Below are positions 46,640 to 59,224 of a stretch of 64,000 nt of DNA, in pieces (within the stretch, counting starts at the first letter, position 1; every line of letters starts with the position of its first letter). Position numbers and translations under genes: made by a program. Source of the stretch: Peromyscus leucopus (Eukaryota; Chordata; Mammalia; Rodentia; Cricetidae); NCBI RefSeq assembly GCF_004664715.2, contig NC_051063.1, forward strand, positions 139,747,843 through 139,811,842, written 5' to 3'. The notes beneath the pieces were generated by a model. It did not search any database, was not told the origin of the DNA, and worked only from the letters and a program-made list of their open reading frames with translations.

Positions 46640-47620
46640 GAATTAACGCGTCTGAGCCTGTGTCCGTGGGCTTCCCCGCGTGGGCCAGCGTGGGGGCGGG
46701 ACGGGGCGGTCGGGGACTAGTCTGGGACCTCCCCAGCGCCCCCAGCTCCACCCCTGGGCAACCAACAGGTTTACAAACTGGTGGGCGAGGAGCTGGAGAA
46801 AAGTGCCCTTGGTGCGGAGTCCGAGCCTCCCCTTCTCCTCTCCTTTGGAGCACCCAAGAGGCGTCCAGGGCACCCCATTTCTTGGGAGGAGGGAGGGGAG
46901 CAGAGAGGCATGCCCAGCTCTGCAGATCTCCCCACCCGCGCCTGCTCTTTTGAGCTCGGCAGGAGTTCCCTCACCTCCAGATCTCTTTGGACATTCATCG
47001 CTCCCTATGCGGGGTACGGGACAAAGACCCGTGCGAATGGGAATCTGGGTCCCCAAGGGGGCTGGCGAACCGGGGCCCCCCAACTCGCGCAGGGAGGCCC
47101 AGGAGCGGGCCCGGCCGGCTGTCCCCCGGCCAGGGTACTGTGCCTTACCTGCGGGGAAGCTGCAGAGAAGGAAGGCGAGGGTCGGCCACAATCCCAGGGC
47201 TGAACGTCCTGCCCCTCTCCCCATACCCATCCATCCAGCTCGGCCTGTTACCACTAGCCTCTCCCTGGAAGAAGTTTAGAAGAAAAGGAGGGGGAAAAAA
47301 ATCAATCACGCTGCGGAGAAGAGGCAGCCTCCCTCGGCCGGCGGGAGCAGCGAGCCGGGAGGCCCGGTCCACCTCCGCCAAGGGAGCCCAGTGTCGTCGT
47401 CCCCCCGCCCTCTCCTCCCCCGCCCCGGGCCCCGCCCTCGCCATCCATCATTCGCTCCCCCGCCAATGTCGCAGCGGCCCCGCGCCCCGCCGCCGCGCGC
47501 CCCGCCCTCCCGAGCTCGGGTTTCATCCTGGCGGGCGGGAGGGAGGAGAGGCGGCCCAGGCTGCCGGGCGGGTGGCCAAGGGGACCTGGGGAACCAGGGG
47601 CCCGCTAGTGCAGGGCGCGT
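46640..47620. promoter_or_regulatory. RGMA: CpG-rich block around RGMA exon 2
   Basis: GC-rich, CpG-dense sequence surrounds coding exon 2; the densest part, 47300-47600, lies just upstream of the exon on the transcribed strand and has many CCGCC/CCGCCC boxes. It could be an internal promoter whose transcripts would start translation at Met17 or Met19. That is an inference; a CpG island alone does not prove initiation. Confidence 0.5.
47149..47264 (-). CDS. RGMA: RGMA coding exon 2 (signal peptide)
   Basis: This 116-nt exon encodes residues 5-43 plus one base of residue 44. The acceptor CTTCCAG precedes it and the donor GCAG|GTAAGG ends it. It reads [17 protein letters not shown] and then the hydrophobic core [17 protein letters not shown], a secretory signal peptide that would be cleaved near residue 44. 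Internal methionines at 17 and 19 lie just ahead of the core, so a transcript starting downstream of exon 1 could still make a secreted protein. An open reading frame also extends past the donor but has no RGMA character. Confidence 0.95.
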
Positions 47621-49427
47621 CCCCGGCTCCGATCTAACTGCCACTCCCCACTCACCCGGGTGGCTAAGGCGCCCAGGGCACCAGGATCTCAGAGAGCTTT
47701 AATCCTCCCCCATCAGCATCTCATCCAAGTTGAAAGACCTTGGAGACAAACTCCAGCCTCCCTCCGCAACAAGACTACCGCCCCAAAGCCGCCACCGACA
47801 CCCCTTGGCTCATTTCTCCCCACCTCAGATGTCTCGCCGGTGCAGAAGCCTGAAAAGCCTCCTCCGGAGTTGTCAGGCTCTGGGGACGAATGACCCACTT
47901 CCACAGCGGCACCTCAAGGATCACGCCCGCCTTGGACCTGGGCCACCTATCTGGACGCTGCTGGGTGCCCCTCCCGCACCATCTCTAAGCACCGGGCTGC
48001 TTCTAGAGAACTTGGCCCTGTTTGCAACAACAGAGATCTCTCTCACGAACCGAGATCCTGCGGGCCTAAGGTTGCCTTCCGGGACACAGCTACCAACCTA
48101 GTGAGACAGAGACACTGTGGTCCCTGGGGCGCGCAGGCCGAGCCCTCTGGTGCTGAGGGCAGAGGCTGTGTGCACTCCCAAGGCCCATCTTGGAAAGGCT
48201 TCAGAGTGGTGATCTCCCTTGATCCGGTCCCTTACTTTTCCAAGAGAAACATGTCTCCTCTCCAAGGTTCCCTAGCTCTTCTGCCTTTGTTGGCCTTTAG
48301 GGGACTGGCAACTTCCCCTGAGAAACATCTTCTGGGTGACACAAATATGCCAGCGCGAGTGTTTTTAGTCAACCGGATTCCTCCGGCTCTCCCCACCCCA
48401 CCGCCCAAGCCTGCCCAGCTGGCTTTTGGGGGGTAGAAATTCTGGGGTTTGATCCAATTTCTCTTAAGAGCTATCACAGTCTCACTGCAGGGCCACACAA
48501 GCTGCAGGCTATGTCTGCCTTGAGGGCCCTGCGGTGGGAGGGGAGACTGGGGGAGAAGGAGGCTGTGAGGAAAAGGGAGGGTGGGGTTCTATGCCCTGAA
48601 GTCACATGGCGGCTCAGACAGGCAGCAAGACAGCACAGCCTCAGAATCTGGCTTTGCTGAAGCAGGTGAGGGGACTAATTCCTCAGTCACCTGGGCCGCC
48701 AGAGGCTGCAGCTCCCTTTGGTCAAAAAGCTCCTGGTTACAGCTGTTCGCAGGTTCCCTCCCGTTGGGCTACCCCGGGGGGATTCCTCTCAAATACTTAG
48801 GTCCCAGACTAACAGGCTCTGCATACTTATTGTTCCCTTGAACGGAAGCTTCCGAGTGCAGGGTAAGTTTGTCTGGGGAAGAGTTCACTGTCTCCAATCC
48901 AGGGCTCAAAAGTTTCCCTTTCAAGCCTGGTCGGCCAAACTCAACAACTGTGCAGATCACAGCGGAGCAGCTTGCTCCCGGAGCAGCCCTGGCATACTGA
49001 GGCGGGCACTCGGCCAGACTGCCCGGAGGCTTGCTGTGGCCTTTCCACTCCTTAGGTCCAGCGATGAACACCACTGGCTGGAATCTGCCTTCCAGGAGCT
49101 CATTCTAAACCTTTGCATAATGAGAGCTCTTATAAGTATTCCCAGCAGCCCCGAGCACAGCATCTCCAGGTCTGAGACCCCGTGGTGGCCTTCTGAAAGC
49201 AGCGAGGCAGTGCCTCTCTAGCCCTGTCCTTCGCCCTGTGGCAGCAAGAATTTTCATCTCCACACCTGCTTCTCCACGGGAAAGGACCAGGCTATTATTG
49301 TCGCTTAAGAGCACAACTGAATGTAATTTGGGAGGGGTACCAGACCCTGGAATTTCCCCCAGCATCTCTGCTAGGGATAGGTGCTGTCTCGAGAGGGGAC
49401 TCAACTTTAAAAAAAAACAAAAACTTT

Positions 49428-49600
49428 ATGTTTATGCATGTGTCTGTGAGTGTGTACACATGTGTGCAGGTGCTTACACAGGCCAGAAGAGGGCGTCAGG
49501 TGCCCTGGAGTTGGAGTCACGGGAAGTTGTGAGCTCCCTTTATGAGTCATCTGTAAGAAAACAAGCCTTCTGAACCACTGAGAAACCCCTCCAGCTTGAG
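49428..49600 (-). repeat. B3-type SINE
   Basis: 'acacaggccagaagagggcg' and 'ccactgagaaacccctccag', reversed. Confidence 0.75.
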
Positions 49601-50904
49601 ACCCAAGTTTTTTTTCTTTCCCCCCCCCCCAGCTCATTGAGTTTGGCGTTTCCTACCTGTTTTGATCATATTCACCCCTCCCCCACCCCGTTCCTTACCC
49701 ACCCAAACTTGGGTCTGTCAAGACCAATTTGTGTGGTCCAAATGCAAATATTCTTGGGCGCGTGGTCTTCCACCAGTCAGCTTACCAAGGGATATACCCT
49801 TAGAGGAAACTCTTGTCTCCTCTCAGCAGCTAACGATTGCCATTGACTCCCTGGCTAGGGCTGGGATCAGTCAGTTAAACATGCTTGCTCAGGATAGACT
49901 CCGTGCTATCTCAGGGGATAAAGAAGCCTGGCAATTCCTGCTGCGGTGTGGAGACAGAATGGTCTCCAAATGTCCCCAGGGAAGGCGTTAGGAGGTGGAG
50001 CCTGGTGGTCCTTATGTCCTTGGGACATGAGATGCTGACCCTTCTCTTTTCCTCCTTTGTCTCCTGGCCACGGAAGTAAGCTGTTGACGGTGCCACATGC
50101 TACAAATCATGCCATTCAGCATGCCCTCCCGAGGCCCAAAGCCGTGGGCCCACCCGGTCCCAAACTGGAAACTCCCAAACTGGGAGCCAAGACAACCTGT
50201 TTGTGTTTCTTTGAACACCCATCTCATGTCCTTTGTGCTACGCTTCCCGAGGGATCTTCCACTCCTCTCCACGTGCACAGACACCCTCTGGCAAGGCAAC
50301 GGGAGCCGCACCTGAGGTCTAGCGCTGTCTTCCACGTGCAGTCCATTTCTGCTTTGCCCCTCTCCCAGTCCCAGACAGCCTGCAGGAAGCCCCAGTGCCC
50401 GGGAGGAGAGCTCAGGCTCCTGAGGTTCCACAGCCCCTCCTAGCTTCCACCGCTTCATCTCACAGTGCTCTTGCAGCCTCTGGCAGTGACCGGCTTTCAG
50501 CTTCTCAGTGCTCTTCCTCTTGCCCTTGGAACTCCGTAGGACTTGGTATCCCTCACCTTTCATTTTCTTCTCATTCCCTAGTTCAAATCAGATCTTTGCA
50601 AACTCCTTTTCCACTCTGGTATCCAGTGTACACATTCCTGTGTCTCAAGACAAACCCTTGATTTTTTTTTTCCCCTTTGTAAGTTAACAAGCTGGGTTAT
50701 TTTGTTATCACTATAGAAAGCTAACACAACCTATGGGTTGGATTGCTGGGAAAATAAACACTATCGAACAATGGCTGAGAAAAGAAGTGAGATATGACTG
50801 TCTTTGTCAAAAAGGTGATGCGAATTTTCAGGTGTCTTGAGGGCTGCTTTCTAATGATCATGGCTAACAGTTTGATTTTTTCTTTTTAAAATTATTTTTA
50901 TTTC

Positions 50905-51105
50905 TAATTATGCGTATGCATGTGCATCTGTATGGGGGTATAGGCATGTGAATGGAGGTGCCTGCAGAGGTCAGAGATGTTGGGGTCCCTGGAACTGGAG
51001 TAACAGTTATGGGCGCCCTGGTGCGGGTATGCTGGGAACTGAACTCAGATCCTCTGGAAGTGCAATACATACTCTGCTTATCCACTGAGCTGTCTCTCCA
51101 GCCCC
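50905..51105 (-). repeat. B3/B2-type SINE
   Basis: 'ggaggtgcctgcagaggtca', 'ctggaactggagtaacagtt' and 'ctgagctgtctctccagccc', reversed. Confidence 0.85.
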
Positions 51106-51230
51106 TGGATTTGTTCTTACGCTGTCTGTGCTGATTTACATCTTCAGACAGTTTCGTCTAAGCTAGGCTCATGATCACCCTCGTTGTACAGAGGATGAAA
51201 TTGGCTGAGTGATCAGAAACACTCACTCAA

Positions 51231-51345
51231 GCTGGGCGTGGTGGTGCATGCCTTTAAGCCCAGCACTCTGGAGTCAGAGGCCGGCGGATCTCTGGGAGTT
51301 TGAGGCCAGCTTGGTCTACATAGTAAGTTCCAGATCAGCCAGAGG
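51231..51345 (+). repeat. B1 SINE, partial
   Basis: 'gctgggcgtggtggtgcatg', 'gaggccagcttggtctacat', stopping at 'ttccagatcagccag'. Confidence 0.9.
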
Positions 51346-51779
51346 CGATCTGAGGGGACGGTGGGGATTACTGCAGGCTGGGGCTGAGGCTGTCCACAGA
51401 GATGCCATCTGGTTTTCACTGAAGTTGAATTGAGCTGTTGAGCTTTGTAGGGGCCGATGGAGTCTTCATCATGTGATGACCCACCCCGTAGGTTCTTACT
51501 TGTTCCAGATAGGGCAAACTTGGGCATTCCTCATTTGGCTGGCTCCACTCTTGGTTTAGATTTCTCTCACTTGTACAAACAGGCCACTGGATATAGATGA
51601 AGCCAATGGTCTAATATTGGTCTCAGGTATTTCTGCCAACCTCATCAATGGAGAGATGTGTTACCAGTGCCTCTCAAGCCATTGTGACCTCTCAGTTATA
51701 AATCTGATAAATATTCTTGAGTGTCCTCTGCTCTCACTCTGCTTTGAAAAAGCAGGGGAGGGGACAGGGAAGATCGTTG

Positions 51780-51905
51780 GTCAAGTGCTTGCCTTGTCAA
51801 CATGAGGACCTGAGTTGGTTATAGGGTACATTACCTGCCTAGTGTACGCAAAGCTCTGAGTTCGATCCCAGAAACTCACATGTGTTACATGCACACACAC
51901 ACAAT
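51780..51905 (+). repeat. ID/B2-like tRNA-derived fragment
   Basis: 'gtcaagtgcttgccttgtca' and 'gctctgagttcgatcccag', diverged, ending in a short CA run. Confidence 0.45.
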
Positions 51906-52776
51906 TTACTTATACTGTGTCTTGAAGAACTGTGTTGGTTCACTTGATAGCATCAAGTATGAACCTATTCTTTTAAATTTACCCGTCCTTTCCTCGTTGA
52001 TACTTCAAGGGCAACTCCTGGTCTAGTCATCTGAGTTGATGAGGCAGTCTTTGTTCGTGTTCCCCATGACCTTCAAGTTCAATCCTATCGCCTCCCTGCC
52101 TTTATCTTCCCACACTGAAGCCCTAAAGGAACACTGCAGGGCAGCCTCTTGTGAAAGATGCTCTCAGGGGTGACTAAATGTTGCTCAGCCTTCTACAGCC
52201 TTGAGATATTATTTCTGCAGGGGAAGGACAAACGTCAGCCTGGGAAGAACATTCTGTTTTGGCTTGGTGTCCAGCACCATTTTTTTTTTTTTGATAAAAC
52301 GTTAAGCAGTTTCTGAATATCTAGACCTGCATGGCCTTTAGCTAACGAACATGCTACAAAGACCCTCAAAATCCCCTGGTGTGACTCTAAACGGCCTGGG
52401 CTCTAGAGTCTGTTTTCTCATCCCTTGGACTGTGTTACTGGAAATGCATGAATTCGGGCATGTGCCTGCAAAACTTCGTTTGTGTTTTTCTTACTCAGTC
52501 TTAGGCTCGCTCACCCAGGAGTTACTTACTCACCGTTTCTCTGCTATCTCCACAGAACCTGCCCCTCCTCTGCAGGCTGGAACCATCTGACCTTGCTTTC
52601 CTCAGATAATCTATGTAAATTTAAGCTAAATCTGGGTGCACAATCAATCCTGGGGGATTCCCCACTCTTCTTAATTCTTCATCCAGAAAAGCACTGTTTA
52701 GTTTCATTTCTTGTCTCTGAGAATAATTCTAATCTTTGGCAATTCCCTTCCTCCTACTATGCAGCCACTGAACTCT

Positions 52777-52900
52777 TTTTTTGTTTTGTTTTTTTGTTTT
52801 TGTTTTTTGAGACAGGGTTTCTCTGTGTAATAGCTCTAGCTGTCCTGGAACTCACTCTATAGACCAGGCTGGCCTTGAACTCCCAGAGATCTGCCTCTTC
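52777..52900 (-). repeat. B1 SINE
   Basis: T/G-rich reversed tail, then 'gagacagggtttctctgtgt' and 'accaggctggccttgaactc'. Truncated at its head. Confidence 0.9.
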
Positions 52901-53382
52901 CTTGTCTTTCGGTTTGGTTTACCTCCCTCCCATTAAATTGTCCAGTTTCATGTTCTCGTTCCTTCTAGGAGCTGTTGTGCTTCATCTGGATAACTGACAC
53001 TTTAGAGTGTGCTTAGCAATAGTAATTCGGTGCAGATTCTATGAGAGTAACTCCTGAAGGGGACCACCACACAGGCAGCCGCCCTCTGTGGGGACGAGGG
53101 TGCCAAGTGCAAGGACAATTGTACATTTTGGCCATGAGGACATCACTGCCACCCTTCATTACGACGGTCTTCTCTGCAGTAGATGATAGGATAGGCAGCC
53201 ATAGAACTTTCTCTCCCTTCATAACAGGTTAGGAGAGGACTTTGCCCTATTAATTTGCTTCCAAAGCATTTGTAGACTTGCTGTCACTGCTTTGGCACTA
53301 AGAACCTCTTCAGGGCTTCGGAGTAGGATTCAGTGGGACAGTTACTTATCTGGTGTATGCAGGACTTTGGGTTTGATCCAGC

Positions 53383-53385
<3 letters not shown>

Positions 53386-53429
<44 letters not shown>
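53386..53429. repeat. (CA)n microsatellite
   Basis: About 22 units; an ID-like head 'gcaggactttgggtttgatcc' precedes it at about 53357-53379. Confidence 0.95.
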
Positions 53430-53432
<3 letters not shown>

Positions 53433-54685
53433 TGCACGCACTATGGATTTTGAAGACTCTGGAAACATGCTCCTTGAGTCGTTCGGCCCACTCTATCTTC
53501 CTAGCTTTCTAGCTGGTCTCTTTTCTCTCTGTGTGTGCATGCTATTTTTGTTTTGATGGTTCTGTTACTATGAGGATGACTTCTTGGTAATTAAGAAGAC
53601 TTCTTGGAGATTTTTTTTCTCCACCATTTAAGTGTTACTGTTTCTGAAAGAACGTATTACACTGATATTCCAATAGCTCTCTTTAGAAACTGAGGCATCA
53701 TCTCACCTGGGATACTTTCACATGCACTAAAAAAAAACAAAACAAAAAACCAAAAAAACATATTTGCAGATCCTAGTCACTTCTGAAACTTTAAATATGT
53801 ATTATCAGATTAGTAATAGTTTTTCCTCACAAGAGAGAAATTACTTTTATTTATGCATTGTTTCTCTGTTTCACTCAAAGAACTGAGGGCTCTGGGCTAG
53901 ACTTGAGATAGCCTGTGCTGAGCAGCAGGCAGGCCTGGTCTACACAGGCAGCTCAGTAGAGAACCTGGCATCTCAACACAGGATAGATAACAGTGCCCCA
54001 AGAGGGGTGTTTCTGGGGTTCTTAGCACTCCTGAGTTTGTGGCCCATTCCCACCGTCACAAGACAACACGGGCCTCTACAGAGCTGGCGAGGCTTTTGCG
54101 AGACGGTTGCCAGTAACTTCTTTTAAATAGGACACCTGTCTGCAAAGCATGACATACATCCTCTGCCTCAAATGCACAGCCGTTACCCACAATGCTTTTC
54201 ACCATCAGTATCGGCCTCACATGGTCTAAACCAGCCTCTGCCAAGATTTCATTTCTTGAACAAACTGTATCAGACAGACCCATACGTCAGCCTTCATGCC
54301 TATCAGTCTATTTCTAGAACAGTCAGAGAATCTTCAAGGCCTAACGGACCAGCTTAGTGGATCTGGGATGTGTGCGTGGAGTGTTCTTGGAACCTCACAA
54401 ACTCTGTCCCTCCATATTGGCATGAATGTATTTATTCACCATGCTAGGAAGAGAGAAAAATCATTCCCAAGACAGAACATGCTAGAAGAACAAATTTCCT
54501 TGCCTTTCAGTTTCCTTCAACCCAGTACCAAATATATTTATAGAAAACAAAATAATAATATGGGTCCATGTTAAAAAAAATTCAGTGTTCTGTCAAATGA
54601 CTCTTCCTGGATGCAGTAACTGTTAATGGTTCATGCACATCTTTCCAGATGTTTCTGTTTCCATGTGTGCATAAGAACATATCAA

Positions 54686-54760
54686 ACTACCTACCTATCT
54701 ATCCTTTTAAATAGAACACTAATATCTATCTGTCTGTCTATTGATCTACTATTCTTTTTA
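54686..54760. repeat. Degenerate (TATC/TGTC)n
   Basis: Interrupted tetranucleotide repeats 'ctacctacctatctatcc' and 'atctgtctgtctattg'. Confidence 0.65.
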
Positions 54761-55995
54761 CTATAACACTACTATTGCCCAAAACTATCAGCCTTTGACT
54801 GTCCCCTCCACAGTGGGTGTTTCCTATTCTATTTCCATTTAAATCGTACCATGAATCCTCCAACATGGCAGAGGCAGCCAAGAGTTGAGTTCACCAGCCA
54901 AAGCCAATGTGTATATATTCAGACAGAATGAAATGCAAAATCGTGCGTCTGAGGGATGTCAGGTGCCTTTACAGTTATGTCCTCTCATCTTCCTGGGCTT
55001 CAATTCCCACTTTAAAGTCATTTTCTCTCAGAAAGTTCAGATTGGTCGGTGTGAGTACTGCTGCCACGATGCCTTGGATATGGCACCAGCTGCTTCCCAG
55101 CCATGCCTCTGCTGCCCCAGCCCACGGTATAAGCTTTCTCTTGCCCTGAACAGAAGCAAGGGCTTGCTTGCTTTGTGTTCTGTTTTCCCAGCCTGGATCA
55201 AGGATGCACAGGACTCCTCCTGATGATCTTCTAGCAGTTTCTAGGGCCATATTTCCATCTTTATGTCTTGGTCCAGCTATTATCCTTCCAAGACCCTCAG
55301 CAAACTCTTGCATCAGCCATGTTTTTTCCTTCAGCATTTCCCCCACGTCCCTCCGCAGGGATTATAAAAGCGCATGCCACTGGAATGTCGCAATCAAAGT
55401 CTCTGCCCCTACTTTTCTCTTGAGATATCTGTCAAAGGTTCCAAAACACCTAACGTTGTCTACAAAAGTTCCCATTCTTCTCCCTACAAAGCCCAGTATA
55501 ACAGCAGGCACATGTGTGAATTGCTTACCTGTCAGTGTCAAGTCTCAGGCTTTCACATATATTGCAGTACATGTGAGGAAGGAGTCATCTGGGGATGAGG
55601 ACTGTCTACTTCTAGCTGTGTGGTCTAATCATGGCTTGTCCTATCTAGGGCCCTTCAGCTCCTACACCTGAAGAATCACAGCCTGGCTGTGTCTGGGGGT
55701 GTGGTGGATGGGTCTTCAAGTACCTCAGTCCCTGTTGTAGGGATGCATTGAACTCATGCTACCTTTATAACTGCTTGTCCTAGTCCAACAACATCCGACT
55801 TAGAAATTCATCTTTACCATTTCTGCATTCCCCCAAGTGGAAATATTGCTGAGCAAGTAGGAAATGTTATCTGAGAAGTGACGTTTTTATATTTTACATT
55901 TTACTGTCCGCATGAAATTCTCCAATAATAATCTACCTGAAACCATACTCTGAAGTCATTTAATAACCTCCTCTCGTTTTTGAAGCAGCCTTTGG

Positions 55996-56130
55996 GGGCC
56001 AATGAGATGGCTCAGTGGGGAAAGGCGCTTGCCGCCAAGCCTGACAACCTGAGTTCCATCCCTGGGACCGACATGGTGGGAGAGAACTGACTCCTGCAAG
56101 CCGTCTTCTAACAAAATGTAATAAAAACAC
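55996..56130 (+). repeat. B2-family SINE, partial
   Basis: 'gggggccaatgagatggctc', 'cgcttgccgccaagcctgac', 'gttccatccctgggaccgac'. Confidence 0.8.
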
Positions 56131-56138
56131 TAAAGGCA

Positions 56139-56365
56139 GGGGCTAGAGAGACGGCTCAGTAGTCAAGAGGCTCTTGCACAGGATCAGGGTTCAGTTCCCA
56201 GCACCAGTATGTGATGATGGTTCACAACCATTCACAACCCCAGTCCCAGGGAATCCCACACAGTCTTCGGGAATCTAAGGCACTAGGCACGTGGTGTACA
56301 ACCGTACACAAAAGAAAAACACTCATACAGCTAAGATGAAAATAACTAAATCTTTAAAAAATTGA
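56139..56365 (+). repeat. B2-family SINE
   Basis: 'ggggctagagagacggctca' to 'ctaagatgaaaataactaaa' and 'tctttaaaaaatt'. It is a second B2-type copy in tandem with the previous one. Confidence 0.8.
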
Positions 56366-56654
56366 AAACTGCTTCTGGATACTTATACACACAAAATATG
56401 CCGTTTTTGTAATGATGAGTGGACCACACAGCCTTTACTTCTCCCTATTCCAGTAAGTTCCCGAGGACAGAACTGGCTTGAAACCATTTACCCACCACAT
56501 GGCAGCTGTGTGAGCGGACAGTGAGTTGAGGATGTATCTCTCCTCACCAGCAGATGGCTACCCTATCTGTATTAACGAACAATTTGGTGCTGGGCACAAA
56601 TACCATGGACCTTTAGCAAGAGGAACAGGCAATCAAGTTATTCATCAAACCCAA

Positions 56655-56800
56655 AACATTTGTAAAATGGGGGTGTACCGGTAGCTCCCTCAGAAGGTTG
56701 CTGTGAGGGTTAAGGGAATTCATTCAGTTATACAATCCGCTCAGAACAGACCGCCTGGAACAGAGTGTTGTTGAAAGTGCTTGCCAACATTAGTTGTGTA
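56655..56800 (+). repeat. MIR-type remnant
   Basis: 'taaaatgggggtgtacc', 'ggttgctgtgagggttaagg' and 'cctggaacagagtgttg' match the MIR 3' half. Confidence 0.7.
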
Positions 56801-57019
56801 TAGTGAAGAGCATTGTTTGGGTTATGATAGAATGCCTATGATGTGCCAGGTTCTGTTAGAGCCTTTGCATGTGTGGGAACTGGGGGGAAACCCACAGCAT
56901 CCTGTAAGGACCCCTAGATAACCTTGACTTTGAGTGGGTTTTAGGGCCTAATGAGCCCTCATTACAAGAAATAATTCTATAGATAACCATAGAATTGCCT
57001 TAACTAAGTAAGTGGACAT

Positions 57020-57165
57020 AGCCAGTTCCTGTTTATAAACGAGTCTGAGACTTGGGATGGCTAAGTGACTTGCCCAAGGTCCTCAGGAACGCAAATGTCA
57101 CAGCAGAGACTAAATCCAGGCCTTGTGGTGCCAAGTCCAGTGTTCTTCTTACCAAGTCACAGCTG
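57020..57165 (+). repeat. MIR SINE remnant
   Basis: 'gctaagtgacttgcccaagg' and 'gagactaaatccaggcct' are MIR core pieces. Confidence 0.75.
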
Positions 57166-57616
57166 TGCCTTGTCTTCACCCAAGGTTTATCTTTTCCTGT
57201 CAGCTCAATAACACATCCCATATGTCTCATGATGGATTGTGCGTTAGAAATGGGAATATGTTTAGAGAAATACTATTTTACAGACACTAACACAAATAGA
57301 AAAATGTTTTTAGAAAAGGAGTATTTCCCGCGACAATAAGTTACTTCTAAGTGACTTCAGAAGTAGAAACGGACTACAGGAGTCTTCATGTCCTTCGGGT
57401 GGCAAGAGGTTTTTATTTTTTTTTTTAAATTTTTCTCTGCCAAGTATTCACAGTGCCCTTTCCTGGGTTTAACCATGCTCTAGACCACAGTGAAAAATCA
57501 CACAAGAAATGGTTAAGTTAGTCCAGCTGCAGCATCAATTCTGTACAATCTCCTTCAGCTTACAGACCATTTGGAGGCGTTTCGGATTGCAAGCCAGGTG
57601 TCTTCTGCCTTGGACG

Positions 57617-57650
57617 GTGTGTGTATGTGTATGTGTGTGTGTGTGTGTGT

Positions 57651-57708
<58 letters not shown>
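57617..57708. repeat. (TG)n/(CGTG)n tract
   Basis: A 92-base alternating purine-pyrimidine run with CGTG interruptions near 57651-57664. Confidence 0.96.
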
Positions 57709-57871
57709 TTGCGGGGCTGTGGGGGGGAGAGAGATCTGTTCCTTAACCAGGCCCTGAGTCAGTAGACCCTGCCAATGGCAGCCACTTACTCAAGAAGAGA
57801 TCTCATTCCTGCCCTTTAGGAGCTCTTTTCTTAAGATATCCCCAGCAGAGAAAAGTGAAAGCAACATCAAA

Positions 57872-57980
57872 CCCTCAGCTGGCCTTGAACTTCTTACATA
57901 GCCCAGGCTGCCTTGACCTCCTGATCCTCCCGCCTCAGCCTCTAAGGGCTAGGATGACAGGAGGGGTCACCACGAGCTTT
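57872..57980 (-). repeat. B1-like SINE fragment
   Basis: 'gctggccttgaacttcttac' and 'gatcctcccgcctcagcctc', reversed and diverged. Confidence 0.7.
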
Positions 57981-59224
57981 CCCTGTCCTATGATGCTAAG
58001 TTGGGACATAGAGTAGTCAGCTTAGCATCGCTATGATAACCACCAGAGGGGAGCCTCTTATTTATTTACTCTGGTTGACTGTTCCGGAGGTGTCAGACCA
58101 GAATCTTCGTTGCTTCTAGGTCTGTGGTGAGGCCATCCGGCCACTCATCTCTTGGCAGACAGGAAGGAGAGAGAGTGAAAAGTGTAAGGGACAGGACACA
58201 TCCTTCAAGCGCACTCTCCCTGTGAACCCACGTTCCCCCAATCGGGTCTTGTCTCCTCACGTTTCCATTACCACCTCACCCCCCCATCCCCCAGTAACAC
58301 TGTCAAATTGTGAATCCAGAAATGGGTTGACCCATGATGAAACCGGCGCATCCAAGATCCAACCACATCCTAAAAGCCCATCAGCTGACAACCCCAGTAC
58401 ACGAGCCCCAGGGAAACAATTCAAACACAACAGACGGCATTCTGAAGTCCAGACAGCAAACTTTTTCTGCTGCCGTGACGGAGGCAAGACAGTCAGCTAA
58501 ACGCTCATGCATCTCATGGGCTAGAGCAGAAATGACCTGCCCATGCCTAGCAGGGATAGACCCGGAGGAGATGTCACCATGAATCGCCTCTCAGCAATGC
58601 AATTGCATGAAAACTCTATTATTTATACTATACCTTCTCCCTTCAGAGGTGTTTAATTAAATGAGAATAAAAGCACATTACCCACCCCAGTGTCCAAATA
58701 TTATTATTCTCTTCAAGGTACCAATTATTTTAAAGAAACCCTGTAATTTTTGTGGTTCTGTCAATGAGCTATGCATTTCTGTGTGCTCTCTGGATGACTA
58801 GGGAAAAAAAAATCCTCGTGTGGATTCCAGTGTCCCCTGGTTATGTTTTGGTCAAAGCAATCTATTTTTCAGGATGACACCCTCAAGGGCAGAAAGAGCA
58901 TACTGGGAGCTGAATTCTGAAGTCAGCAAGATTGCTCAGTTGCTGTCCATCAGCTGGAAAGCCAGCATTTAAACAGACTAAATGGGTATCCCTACCAGGG
59001 AAAAGTTAGCCAGCAAGACCGAGTGAGTGGGCTATCAAACTTTAGCAGACAGAATCAGACTTAGTGAAATGAACCTGTGTTAGCAAACTGTGAAAGTACA
59101 GTGTGACCTCAAGGTTTACGAACAGACCCTCAAGAGGGAGGGGAACACACAAGCACCAAGTGCTGAGTAAGTACCACGTGTGAGTCTAACAGGAAAGTGA
59201 GTTCTGTGAAAGACCATCTGAAGT

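Larger units (their letters stand above)
29808..47148 (-). other. RGMA: RGMA intron 2
   Basis: This intron of about 17.3 kb separates exons 2 and 3. It contains two MLT1-type MaLR LTRs and one rodent LTR-like repeat, a 22-bp minisatellite, B1/B2/B3 SINEs, a URR1-type element and simple repeats. The stretches 36.0-36.6, 37.4-39.65, 44.0-45.3 and 45.9-46.65 kb look unique, and the 38.0-39.2 kb part carries the best regulatory candidates (SOX-POU and CTCF motifs). No additional RGMA exon was seen. Confidence 0.85.

Noticed and set aside
46643..47254. 203-codon minus-strand frame starting inside RGMA exon 2
   Set aside because: Only the first part is RGMA; the rest reads through the donor into intron 2.
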